A DNA stretch of 18,330 nucleotides from Pontiellaceae bacterium (GCA_016937035.1 JAFGWS010000034.1:1-18330), one strand, 5' to 3'. Positions 7,271-14,938 are shown, counted from the first letter of the stretch. The notes: generated by a model not told the origin, from the sequence alone. A program made the numbers and translations.

Positions 7271-7421
7271 GTTAAACCTCAGCGGATTGATCAATGTGCC
7301 CGACCATGCCACCGGCCGCGCCGAATGAACAGGTCATTTCGAATGCGTATTCCGGCAATTCAGCAACCGACCGCCCCAAATAGCAAATCCCCTAAATAAA
7401 TTCCGCCCTGAAAAGACCGAT

Positions 7422-8195
7422 TTAATCCTTTTCGACCTGTTCCAACTCAACTGAGCGGTCTTGCGAGAGGTCGGTTTCGGCAAACATTGCGGCGTCCGTG
7501 GGGAGTTCGAGTCCGTAGAGATTGAGTTCGTCTACTTCGCAGGTGCCTTCCTTGAGGGTAAAACTCAGAATATGACCGCCCTGTGTTTGATCATCACTGA
7601 GAAAATGGAGGTGATAACCCGCGACATTAATTCCGTCGACAAACGGCGGACAGCGGAAGCCGACGATGGTGCCGGAAACATTGGCCATTTCAAACTCCGG
7701 CTGACTTTTCGTTACTTCGCTGAGCGGCGGATAAGGTTTTTGCTGAGCGGGCACACTGCGGGTTTTCATGGCCGAAAAAGTGCCGGTCAGCTTAACGGCA
7801 TAAAAGAGGTTTGGATTGGAAAATTCCTTGTCGAGCAACGCCTTTAATCCATCAAAATCCGTCTGCGGATCTACAGAAAGAACGCGCTCCGGATCAAATT
7901 GACAGACTGACGCAAACGGCGTGGTTTCTGCAAACTTCGGACGATAAACCTTGCCGTCCGCCTTTACCTGAAAGACCTCGCCGTCGAGCACCAGCATCTC
8001 GCCATCAAGCCGATCAAAGGTTCCGATACCGAAATCACCGTGCTTAAGCAATTCTTTGCAGGAGAGGTGCCCGTCATACACACCGGCCAGTAAGGCATCG
8101 ATGGTGCAGATTTGATAAACCGTATTTTTCGGCGGTGCAGTACAACCCGCCAACAACAACGCCATCCCGAGTCCAACAGAAAACAATCGATTCAT
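7422..8195 (-). CDS. Alpha-acetolactate decarboxylase with a lipoprotein signal
   Basis: The 257-residue product matches acetolactate decarboxylase, which turns acetolactate into acetoin: YQICTIDALLAGVYDG (27-42), LLKHGDFGIGTFDRLDGEMLVLDGE (49-73), TTPFASV, and the zinc site YHLHF (194-198) and GGHIL (206-210), giving ligands His195, His197 and His208. The first 18 residues form a signal peptide ending in the lipobox LLAGC with Cys18, so the enzyme is probably lipid-anchored outside the cytoplasm. A strong AAAGGTG ribosome binding site precedes the ATG. It lies 151 bp upstream of mqnD on the same strand. No acetolactate synthase gene is present in the window. The family call is secure; the need for an exported form is unexplained. 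Confidence 0.88.
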   Translation of the reverse strand: MNRLFSVGLGMALLLAGCTAPPKNTVYQICTIDALLAGVYDGHLSCKELLKHGDFGIGTFDRLDGEMLVLDGEVFQVKADGKVYRPKFAETTPFASVCQFDPERVLSVDPQTDFDGLKALLDKEFSNPNLFYAVKLTGTFSAMKTRSVPAQQKPYPPLSEVTKSQPEFEMANVSGTIVGFRCPPFVDGINVAGYHLHFLSDDQTQGGHILSFTLKEGTCEVDELNLYGLELPTDAAMFAETDLSQDRSVELEQVEKD

Positions 8196-8242
8196 TTTTT
8201 TACACCTTTCCCTATTTCAAGCGTTCACGGAGTTTGTAAAAC

Positions 8243-8303
8243 AACCACTAATTCACACTAATCTCCACTAATTATTAGTGCCGATTAGAGCAGATTAGTG
8301 GTT
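8243..8303. repeat. 61-bp near-perfect palindrome with ACTAAT every 10 bp
   Basis: The palindrome is centred on position 8273 with arms of 30 bp. About five positions do not pair, and a G-T pair may form at 8253/8293. The left arm has ACTAAT at 8247, 8257 and 8267, exactly one DNA turn apart. The right arm has ATTAGT or a close variant in mirror positions. It lies between the esterase stop (8333) and the decarboxylase start (8195), both on the minus strand. As RNA it would form a long hairpin, but no T tract follows, so it is not a standard terminator. Confidence 0.88.
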
Positions 8304-8332
8304 AGCAAAGAAACCATTACAGCGCGCCGGCG

Positions 8333-9274
8333 TTATGCGGCGTCTTTAGTTTCTTCCGTCTTCGGAGCTTCTGCCGCCTCCGCATCAGCAGCCCCTTCTT
8401 TTTTCGGCTCTTTATATTCAAAGCCCTGCAATTCGAGCATCTTGGCGCCATAATGGCGACCGAATTCCTGATAGCCTTCGACTACAAAGTGGAATCCATC
8501 GCGACTGCCTTTGCAGCCCTTGGAGGAAATAATGTAGGAATTGGGCAGTACGCCGGGCAGATTGGCCAGCACAACCGTATTAAAGCCGGCACACTGTCCG
8601 TTTTCCTCCGCGCTCTTCATTTCGCCGGCGAGAAAGGGAACCTTTTTCGGATCGAGCTTCAGATCCTCGATCAGGTTATCGTAAATCCCTTTTACCTTAT
8701 TGCACCACTGCTCATCGTTCGGGTTGGATTCGCCCTGATGAAGAATGATGCCTTTAATCACGCCGTCCTTCTGCGCAATTTTTGCAGCGTCAACGAGGCG
8801 CTTATACGGATTCCCCCCAAATTTATCGGATTCGCTCTTCATCCAGGATTCTGCCGTTTTGAGATATTCGGCATAGGTATCTTCTTCGAACAGCTCAATC
8901 TTACACCCCGGAACCGACACATTGATGATGCCGACGCGATAGCCCTCCGGCATATTTTCGAGCATTGTCCAGCCAAAGAAGTCCGCCAACCGCAATTGAT
9001 TGATATCGCGCCCCGCGAGCGGCTTGGTGAGATACCAATCGCCCACGTTAAGCTGCTGCCGCGGCATGTCCGTTGTGGCCATTTTCCAGAGACACTCCGC
9101 CTTGTTTTCCATATCCTGCGGCCCGGGATTTTCCCCTCCGGCCATATTGGACTGTCCGAAGCAGAGATAGATATGGAACTTCGGATCCGGCGTCTTTTCC
9201 TCCTCCTGAGCAAATGCGCCCAATGAAGTCGCCAACACCGTCGCAGCAATAGCAGAACATACTTTCATCTTCAT
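8333..9274 (-). CDS. Secreted SGNH/SASA-family carbohydrate esterase (acetylxylan or sialate O-acetylesterase-like)
   Basis: 313 residues with a cleavable signal peptide (about 1-22, ending LGAFA). Motifs of the SASA/CE6 esterase group are in order: FGQSNMAGG (39-47) with nucleophile Ser42, HQGESN (179-184), and DGFHF (259-263) with catalytic Asp259 and His262. Such enzymes remove acetyl groups from sugars, for example acetylated xylan or sialic acid. Substrate cannot be told from the sequence. The presence of a xylan-type GH8 about 2.4 kb away favours plant or algal xylan. The C-terminal 25 residues are a low-complexity Ala/Glu/Lys tail. I chose the ATG at 9274 because AGGA lies 8 bp upstream. 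A GTG two codons earlier overlaps the ribosome binding site. Confidence 0.85.
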   Translation of the reverse strand: MKMKVCSAIAATVLATSLGAFAQEEEKTPDPKFHIYLCFGQSNMAGGENPGPQDMENKAECLWKMATTDMPRQQLNVGDWYLTKPLAGRDINQLRLADFFGWTMLENMPEGYRVGIINVSVPGCKIELFEEDTYAEYLKTAESWMKSESDKFGGNPYKRLVDAAKIAQKDGVIKGIILHQGESNPNDEQWCNKVKGIYDNLIEDLKLDPKKVPFLAGEMKSAEENGQCAGFNTVVLANLPGVLPNSYIISSKGCKGSRDGFHFVVEGYQEFGRHYGAKMLELQGFEYKEPKKEGAADAEAAEAPKTEETKDAA

Positions 9275-9293
9275 AAACACTTCCTCTCAGCCT

Positions 9294-9433
9294 CTTGCAA
9301 AACCTCCGGCTTTGCTGAGGCGGTTATTCGTTATCAGTTAACGGTTATCGGTGAAAACAGAAATGCGCTTTCCCTGCATAACTGATAACACCCAACGGAT
9401 AACCGGCTCCTGCTGAACCGGAGGTTTTGCAAG
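9294..9433. repeat. 140-bp inverted-repeat element with 16-bp perfect ends
   Basis: The ends are perfect 16-bp inverted repeats, CTTGCAAAACCTCCGG (9294-9309) and its complement (9418-9433). Inside, the left half has four consecutive 7-bp units of type GTTATCN (9323-9350), and the right half has four such units inverted (9376-9403), with some divergence. No open reading frame is contained. It lies in the gap between the esterase and the glycosyltransferase, whose starts are divergent. It resembles a non-autonomous element or a structured intergenic repeat. No flanking target duplication is evident. Confidence 0.88.
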
Positions 9434-9537
9434 ATCCCACTCCGGTAAAATATGAGCAGTACTACCCGACATGGATATATGACGGTTGTCAATACATATT
9501 ATCGTGTGCTCCGCACAAGCCAGAACAGTCACGTGCC

Positions 9538-9568
9538 TTGACTCGGAGTACGGGTTGCCCTACATAAT
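9538..9568 (+). promoter_or_regulatory. Candidate sigma-70 promoter giving a leaderless glycosyltransferase mRNA
   Basis: TTGACT (9538-9543) and CATAAT (9563-9568) resemble -35 and -10 boxes, with a long 19-bp spacer. Transcription would begin about at the ATG at 9575, which agrees with the absence of a Shine-Dalgarno sequence before that start. Confidence 0.4.
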
Positions 9569-9574
9569 CCTGCG

Positions 9575-11032
9575 ATGAAACAGACTTTTCGATTTTCGCT
9601 GAAAACTGAACCCCCATCGGCCGCATATCTGATCTGGGCCGTCTTTCTGTTGGGGGCTCTGTTTCGCGTGTTGGGGTTGGGATACCAAAGCCTTTGGATC
9701 GATGAGGCGTTTTCGGTTAAGTCGTGTCAGCAGGGATTAATGGATGTGGTTCTGCTGCAGGACCCCACGCCGCCGCTATACTACGTTTGCCTGCATTTCT
9801 GGATCAAACTGTTCGGGAACGGGTTGGCGGCCGTTCGGTCACTTTCTGCCATTTTCGGCAGTTTGTCGATTTTGGCAATCTACAGCGTGGCGACCAGATT
9901 CATTAACCGAAAAACGGGATTACTCGCGGCGTTGTTGCTCGCGGTTTCTCCGATCAATATTTACCTTTCGCAGTTGGCGCGCACCTATTCTCTGTTAACA
10001 CTCCTTTCGGCCGTTTCCATGTATTTGTATTTGAAGCTGCAGGAAGAGAAGAAAACGAGGACGCTGATGCTCCATGTCCTCTGCAATGTCCTGCTGGTGT
10101 ATTCCCATGTCTTTGGTTGGTTCGTAATCATTGCTCAGAATCTTCACTTCCTGTGGCGCCATCGACTGGAGATGATCACGAAAAAGCGCTGGTGGATCTA
10201 TTCCCAGATGATTCCTGCGGCGCTGTTTTTGCCTTGGTTTTTGCGCTACATCACTCAATATCACCACCACGATTGGGTTGCATCCGCCCAGTTGCTGATG
10301 CAGTTTTCAACCTTAGCGGCGCACGTGATCGTGGGGATCGAGGAGAGTCCGCTCAGCGCTATTGTGATCCTTCCGGTACTCATGCTGCTCATTTTTAAGC
10401 GGAGTCGTCAGGGAATCCTCTATGTCTGGCTGTTGGTTCCTATTCTATTACCGGTTCTGGTGACGTTGCTGGTGTCGCCGATGTTTACGGCCAAATACAT
10501 CTACTATATTTCTATTCCGGCCACCATTCTGTTCGCGCAGGCGCTTCTGCAGTTAAAATGGAAGAAGACAGCGACGGCGCTGGCGGTTATCGTGTTTACG
10601 GGATGCGCCATCCATCAGCAAACGCGCCTCAACAATGATCCCTGGGATCAGGTTGCTGAATATATCAAGCAGGTTCGAGAGCACGATGAACCGATCGTTG
10701 TCATCAAATTTTACGAAACGCTGCCGCTCAGCTACTACTATGACCGGGCGGCATTCAATGCCGCTGATCATGAAGAACGGTTGGTTCAAGACGAGATTAT
10801 TGGCGTGGAAGGGTTGGATGCCGTGAAACAGCATGCCTATCCCGCATTGCTCCTGATTACCTCCAGAATGAGTTTGGAAGCAGACGCGGATGAAATCGAA
10901 GCTTTTTATGCTGAAAACTACGAAACCATCAGCGCCCAAACCTTCAGCATCGAGTCCGGTAAAAAGTATGGAAACAGCATTACGGTTCGCTCGCTTCGTC
11001 GCCGGGGAACGACAGCTGTTCTGGAAGAATAA
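9575..11032 (+). CDS. GT-C fold membrane glycosyltransferase (PMT/ArnT-like, GT39/GT83 type)
   Basis: 485-residue integral membrane protein with about ten or more hydrophobic helices in the first 340 residues and a soluble C-terminal domain from about 345. The first outer loop carries the GT-C signature SLWIDEAFS (39-47) with Asp43 and Glu44. A DPTPPLYY motif (63-70) follows, typical of the PMT_2-type polyprenyl-phosphate sugar transferases. Such enzymes move a sugar from a lipid carrier to a protein, lipid A or glycan on the periplasmic side. The acceptor here is unknown. There is no ribosome binding site before the ATG, and a promoter-like sequence ends 6 bp upstream, so a leaderless mRNA is possible. 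The nitroreductase gene begins 5 bp after its stop. Confidence 0.85.
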   Translation: MKQTFRFSLKTEPPSAAYLIWAVFLLGALFRVLGLGYQSLWIDEAFSVKSCQQGLMDVVLLQDPTPPLYYVCLHFWIKLFGNGLAAVRSLSAIFGSLSILAIYSVATRFINRKTGLLAALLLAVSPINIYLSQLARTYSLLTLLSAVSMYLYLKLQEEKKTRTLMLHVLCNVLLVYSHVFGWFVIIAQNLHFLWRHRLEMITKKRWWIYSQMIPAALFLPWFLRYITQYHHHDWVASAQLLMQFSTLAAHVIVGIEESPLSAIVILPVLMLLIFKRSRQGILYVWLLVPILLPVLVTLLVSPMFTAKYIYYISIPATILFAQALLQLKWKKTATALAVIVFTGCAIHQQTRLNNDPWDQVAEYIKQVREHDEPIVVIKFYETLPLSYYYDRAAFNAADHEERLVQDEIIGVEGLDAVKQHAYPALLLITSRMSLEADADEIEAFYAENYETISAQTFSIESGKKYGNSITVRSLRRRGTTAVLEE

Positions 11033-11037
11033 ACCCT

Positions 11038-11589
11038 ATGGAACCCTCTCTGCCCAGCGCCTTTGAAAAGCTGGTCCGCAACCGGACCAGTTGTCGGGAC
11101 TATGCACCCAAGGCCGTGCCGTTTGAATATCTGGAACGGATGCTCGAGTCTGCGCGGCTGGCTCCCTCGGCCTGCAACAAGCAGCCATGGCGCTTTGCGG
11201 TGGTGAAGGACGAGGCCACACGCCTACGTCTTATCAATGAAGGCTTTCTTTCGGGCGTCCCGATGAAATGGGCGCTCAATGCAGGGGCAATCATTGCGCT
11301 GGGCATGAAGAGATCCGCCGTCACTCACAAAATTGCCCCACGCATTTCCGGGGTGGATTATCCTTTGCTTGATCTTGGTATTGCGGGCGAACACCTAGTT
11401 CTACAGGCGGAGGCACTCGGCCTTGGAACCTGTTGGATCGGATGGATGAAGCCGAAGAAGGTTCGGACCATTGTTGGATGGCCGCGCAGCATCATGCCGG
11501 TCAGCCTTATAACGGTCGGGTGGCCTGCGTCATCGGAGCGCAAACACCGAACTCGCCTTACATCGGCTGAAATCATAAAATGGATTTAG
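11038..11589 (+). CDS. Nitroreductase-family flavoprotein
   Basis: 183-residue FMN-dependent oxidoreductase of the nitroreductase superfamily, active as a cytosolic dimer on nitro, quinone or similar acceptors. The natural substrate is not predictable. Visible are the FMN-phosphate segment NRTSCRDY (15-22), the conserved APSACNKQPWRFAVV block (42-56), and the C-terminal GIAGEHLVLQAEALGLGTCWIGW region. It starts 5 bp after the glycosyltransferase stop codon, so the pair is probably one operon. A functional link between the two is not evident. The gene ends about 45 bp before a bidirectional terminator shared with the convergent GH8 gene. Confidence 0.88.
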   Translation: MEPSLPSAFEKLVRNRTSCRDYAPKAVPFEYLERMLESARLAPSACNKQPWRFAVVKDEATRLRLINEGFLSGVPMKWALNAGAIIALGMKRSAVTHKIAPRISGVDYPLLDLGIAGEHLVLQAEALGLGTCWIGWMKPKKVRTIVGWPRSIMPVSLITVGWPASSERKHRTRLTSAEIIKWI

Positions 11590-11607
11590 TTTTGGATTCT
11601 GCCGAAT

Positions 11608-11670
11608 GAACGGATTAAACCGTTCGATATAAAAAACGATGCCTTCAGCTTGAGGCTGAAAGCATCGTTT
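11608..11670. terminator. Terminator hairpins between convergent genes
   Basis: The main hairpin has arms 11634-11649 and 11655-11670, 15 of 16 pairs, loop TTGAG. Read on the minus strand it is followed by six T's, which makes it a good terminator for the GH8 gene. Read on the plus strand only three T's follow. A second small hairpin, GAACGG-ATTAAA-CCGTTC (11608-11625), precedes it on the nitroreductase side. Confidence 0.82.
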
Positions 11671-11691
11671 CCGATAGAATCTATATTGCGA

Positions 11692-12972
11692 CTACGACTG
11701 CGGAGCAATCATCTGGTAGTTTCCGCTCAGGTGCATCAGGCTGAACAGATAGAGCAGACCGTCGTAATAGGGATCGAAGTAGCCGTCTTCGTAGGGCTCG
11801 AGTTTGGCATTCCAGACCTCATCCACGAACTCCCAGCCTATATCCTGTGAGCTCATCAGGGCTCCGGCTGCCGTGGTGCTTACCCAGCCGAGGGAGTGGC
11901 GCACGCCGTTGTAGCCGGGTGCGCGCATTGGGCGCTGGCGGGGCGATCCGTCGGGCTCGAACTGATCGACGAAGCTGCTGACTCCCTGCTCGTAAAGGAA
12001 GTTATGCAGGCGGTTGATGTAGTCAGTCTGCCACTCCTTGTCCTTGGCGTACCAGGAATAGTCCATGGCAATGTTCATCGGGACGCGCCACGAGTCGAAG
12101 CCGAACGAGGGCATTCTTCCCTGGGGCGTGCCGTCAAAATTCGTGTAGTCAGACGTCAGGCCGGTGACCGGGTGGCAGGCCTTGTGGAGGAATTGGCGGG
12201 AGACTTCCGCGCATTCGCGGTAGAAATCTTCATGTCCGTCGTTAGCATATTCCGCCCAGACTTCATAGAAAGCCGGCACGTGGTAGGAGGGGTCGGTATA
12301 GTTGTATCCGCCGCGGTCGGGCGTAAAGGTGATCATCTTGTTTTCAACATTGATCACATTCATGATTCCGCCGGTTCCATCCTTCGCCCACATGGCGTCG
12401 AGGATGCGGCGTGCCTCGCCGTAGTAGTCGATGCCTGTGTCGTTGCCCCAGCGGTTGGAGGCGAACAGCAGCGCGGTGACGAAGTAGAATTCACCGTCTG
12501 AAGCAGAACCTGCCGAATTCTGGAGGCCGGCCTCGGGTCTGACGGACCAGGCAAAGTACGCTTCGCGCGGGCCTTCCTGATGCTGCATGTTTTTCACGGT
12601 CCAGCGCCAGAGCTTGTCGAACACTTCCTTCTTGTCGAGCTGCACCGCCACCATCAAGCCATACGAGAGACCTTCCGTGCGCGCATCGCGGTTCTTGACG
12701 TCGGAGACATAGGCCATGTCGTCGCCCACTTCAAAGTAGATCTGGGTTGGGCCTTCGCTCTCGAACAGGTCGGAATACGCCTTGGCCAGCTTGGCATCGA
12801 TTTCTTCCTGAGAATAGCCGGCTTCACGGAATACGTTGCGGTATTTCCCGGTTTCTACGGCGCCTTTTTCCCTCGGTTTCATCGGTTCCAATCGGGGATC
12901 CTTATTGGTAATACACCCCGCCATGGACAGGCAGAGGACGGCAGCGAGTGTCGTACTGAACAGTTTTTTCAT
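11692..12972 (-). CDS. GH8 lipoprotein, reducing-end xylose-releasing exo-oligoxylanase type
   Basis: 426-residue (alpha/alpha)6-barrel glycoside hydrolase family 8 protein. Sequence blocks closely resemble Rex enzymes (EC 3.2.1.156), which remove xylose from the reducing end of xylo-oligosaccharides: KYRNVFREAGYS (43-54), YFEVGDDMAYVSDVKNRDARTEGLSYGLM with likely acid Glu100, GPREAYFAWS, SASDGEFYF with Asp159, TDPSYHVPAFYEVWA, and FDSWRVPMN (292-300) with likely base Asp293. A signal peptide ends in the lipobox SMAGC (Cys20), so it is probably lipid-anchored. I chose the ATG at 12972 because it opens the signal peptide and AAAGG lies 8 bp upstream. The gene is 20 bp downstream of the membrane/coiled-coil gene and ends before a strong terminator. 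Confidence 0.88.
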   Translation of the reverse strand: MKKLFSTTLAAVLCLSMAGCITNKDPRLEPMKPREKGAVETGKYRNVFREAGYSQEEIDAKLAKAYSDLFESEGPTQIYFEVGDDMAYVSDVKNRDARTEGLSYGLMVAVQLDKKEVFDKLWRWTVKNMQHQEGPREAYFAWSVRPEAGLQNSAGSASDGEFYFVTALLFASNRWGNDTGIDYYGEARRILDAMWAKDGTGGIMNVINVENKMITFTPDRGGYNYTDPSYHVPAFYEVWAEYANDGHEDFYRECAEVSRQFLHKACHPVTGLTSDYTNFDGTPQGRMPSFGFDSWRVPMNIAMDYSWYAKDKEWQTDYINRLHNFLYEQGVSSFVDQFEPDGSPRQRPMRAPGYNGVRHSLGWVSTTAAGALMSSQDIGWEFVDEVWNAKLEPYEDGYFDPYYDGLLYLFSLMHLSGNYQMIAPQS

Positions 12973-12992
12973 ACGGTTAACCTTTCTTTGTG

Positions 12993-13829
12993 TTAAAACG
13001 GGCGGTGTCCCTTTCCGGACGCGCGCACGCGTTGCTGTTTCGGCATCGGCGGATTTTCCAAATAGAGTCCATACCATTGATCACCCAGACCCGCATTGGA
13101 GAAACTTTTCACTTTATCGTTCGAGAGGCGTTCCCAGTTAAAGGCCAGCGTTTCATCGCCCGTAGCCTCTTTCCCTTTAAGGAGGAGTTGGCGCGCCTCT
13201 TCCGGCTTATCGTCTTTCACGAGAATCCATGACATGACCCCGTAAAGCAGGGTCGCACGGTTGCCCCGGAACCACGGCAATCGCCGCTTAAACGTTTTTG
13301 CGGCCCCTTTCGCATCGCCCTTCTTGTATTGCCGGGCCATCTTCATGGCGACCAGCATCGGCTCCAGATAAAGGGGCCCCTTAAACAGTCCGCTTTTTGC
13401 AAGAATCGCATCCACCTGATCAAATTCTTTGAGCTGGTAATGGAACTGAAATTTCATGGTCGTGATCTGTCGGCCCATCAGCAGCGACCATTTTTTGAAC
13501 GGCTCAAGGCGTGAAATAAATGCGAGTGCATCTTTGTAAATCGATTTTTGATCCGCCTCAATCTGCCGCTGGAGCAGTTTTACATTAACCCCGGGCTTAT
13601 TCTGTGCCTGCTGTATTTTACGGTTGATCCGCTGCTGTCCGGCCAGCATGCCTTCCTGCAGCTCATTCTGTACCGCCTTGACCTTCCTGCGGACCAGGAA
13701 GCTGATGGAATAAAACGATACCAGAAAGCTGAGCACACCGTACCAGGCGGTGCCCGCCTTGACCCCCGCTGCTTCGCAGGCTCCGATCACAGAACCCGCC
13801 ACAACAATTGAAATAAAAATAGAAAACAT
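12993..13829 (-). CDS. Membrane-anchored coiled-coil protein of unknown function
   Basis: I do not recognise this 278-residue protein. It starts with two hydrophobic segments (about 1-20 and 28-46), making a short membrane hairpin. A basic, Gln-rich amphipathic stretch follows (about 47-100: RRKVKAVQNELQEGM, QQRINRKIQQAQN) that looks coiled-coil. A helical domain (about 105-235) has a TPR-like alternation, including ARQYKKGDAKGAAKTFKRRL and DDKPEEARQLLLKG. The tail is basic and Pro-rich. AGGA precedes the ATG by 7-8 bp. It is 20 bp upstream of the GH8 lipoprotein gene, so both are probably on one transcript. The layout suggests a scaffold at the inner membrane, but this is inference. Confidence 0.75.
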   Translation of the reverse strand: MFSIFISIVVAGSVIGACEAAGVKAGTAWYGVLSFLVSFYSISFLVRRKVKAVQNELQEGMLAGQQRINRKIQQAQNKPGVNVKLLQRQIEADQKSIYKDALAFISRLEPFKKWSLLMGRQITTMKFQFHYQLKEFDQVDAILAKSGLFKGPLYLEPMLVAMKMARQYKKGDAKGAAKTFKRRLPWFRGNRATLLYGVMSWILVKDDKPEEARQLLLKGKEATGDETLAFNWERLSNDKVKSFSNAGLGDQWYGLYLENPPMPKQQRVRASGKGHRPF

Positions 13830-14175
13830 AATCTGAATCCTCTGTGTTTAAACGTGAGCCACTATGCAGACATATTAATGGCCGGCTCGCACGTAAAAAA
13901 GCGGATTACATTTATCGAAACAGAAGCAATGCCTCCCCCGAAGCATCGGCCGACCTTCCATTTCGCTCTGTAGAACGTGACATTTTAAAGATATATTGCA
14001 AACTAAGCCGCCGCGGAATCATTTTGGGAATGCGATCAGCTCCGCAGAGGCGTACGTCGGCCGTGGCGGTATTTCATTAGCGGCTTTGACAGGATGGATT
14101 TTTTTGATTCCCGCTCTGGACAATGCGATGAGGAAATATATTTTTGGGTGAGAATTTTTTCCGGCCTCTATTAAA
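13830..14175. other. Divergent intergenic region
   Basis: This 346-bp spacer lies between the start of the membrane/coiled-coil gene (-) and that of the phosphoesterase (+), so it should hold two outward promoters. A TTGACA hexamer occurs at 14086-14091 on +, but no good -10 box follows at normal spacing. I see no gene, no clear repeat and no terminator here. Confidence 0.5.
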
Positions 14176-14907
14176 ATGAAAACCACCGAATCCCATAAAA
14201 TCGGACTCTTGAGCGACCTGCATTATGACGGCTCTGCGGCTGCGCGGGCACGGCTTTGCAAAACGGTGGAAGCGCTCAACGCCCAGGGGGCGGAGGGTCT
14301 GTTGGTGCTGGGCGATTTGGTAGATGGAGCGGACGCGGAGCAGAGCGTGACGCGGTTGAATGAGGTGGCGGAGCTGTGCGGCCGTTTTGCCGGACCGGTT
14401 TATTATCTGCACGGGAATCATGATCTGGAATATCTTTCGAAGGCGGAGTTTTATCGGGCGTTGGGCCGGGAAGGCGCGGCGTCGCGGTTTATATTCACGT
14501 GCGGCGGTTATCGCTTTATCGTGCTTGATGCCTGTTTTTCGCCGAATGGGCAGGCGTATGAACGCGGCAATTTTGAATGGCAGCGATGCTTTGTACCGCC
14601 CGAGGAGCTGGCGTGGCTGGCCGAACAGTTGGCCGAGTCGGAGCTTCCGGTGATTCTGGCAGTGCATCAGCGGATCGATGCTTCGTGCACGCATGCCGTG
14701 CAGAACGATGAGGCGGTGCGCGCGGTGATTTCTGAGGCGGGCAATGTGGCGGCGGTATTTCAGGGCCACAACCATCTGAGCGATCGGCGCAAGATTGAAA
14801 AAACCACCTATTACGCGGTTGCCGCGCAAGTGGACCGAGCGCTCCCGATGATCGTTGAGCTGGGGGACTCCGTTGCGGTGTTTGGAACCACGGATTCACG
14901 CGGATAG
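14176..14907 (+). CDS. Calcineurin-like metallophosphoesterase
   Basis: 243-residue cytosolic protein with the complete two-metal phosphoesterase motif set: SDLHYD (13-18) with Asp14 and His16, LGDLVD (45-50) with Asp47, HGNHD (79-83) with Asn81 and His82, AVHQ (162-165) with His164, and GHNH (197-200) with His198 and His200. Family members cleave phosphodiesters or phosphomonoesters such as cyclic nucleotides or phospholipid head groups. The substrate cannot be inferred. Length is typical of stand-alone members. No ribosome binding site stands before the ATG at 14176, and an upstream stretch of AT-rich DNA precedes it. It stands alone, with a toxin-antitoxin pair beginning 133 bp downstream. 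Confidence 0.88.
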   Translation: MKTTESHKIGLLSDLHYDGSAAARARLCKTVEALNAQGAEGLLVLGDLVDGADAEQSVTRLNEVAELCGRFAGPVYYLHGNHDLEYLSKAEFYRALGREGAASRFIFTCGGYRFIVLDACFSPNGQAYERGNFEWQRCFVPPEELAWLAEQLAESELPVILAVHQRIDASCTHAVQNDEAVRAVISEAGNVAAVFQGHNHLSDRRKIEKTTYYAVAAQVDRALPMIVELGDSVAVFGTTDSRG

Positions 14908-14938
14908 ACACGTATGTTCCTTTTCAGGATGCGAGTTC

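Noticed and set aside
8453..9226. 257-codon plus-strand open frame opposite the esterase
   Set aside because: The minus-strand frame has signal peptide and full catalytic motifs. The plus frame has none and is a mirror artefact of codon composition.
11896..12501. 201-codon plus-strand open frame opposite the GH8 gene
   Set aside because: Antisense shadow of a clear GH8 catalytic domain. No ribosome binding site or motif.
14086..14091. TTGACA as promoter of the phosphoesterase gene
   Set aside because: No acceptable -10 hexamer at 15-19 bp distance, so the hexamer alone is not enough.
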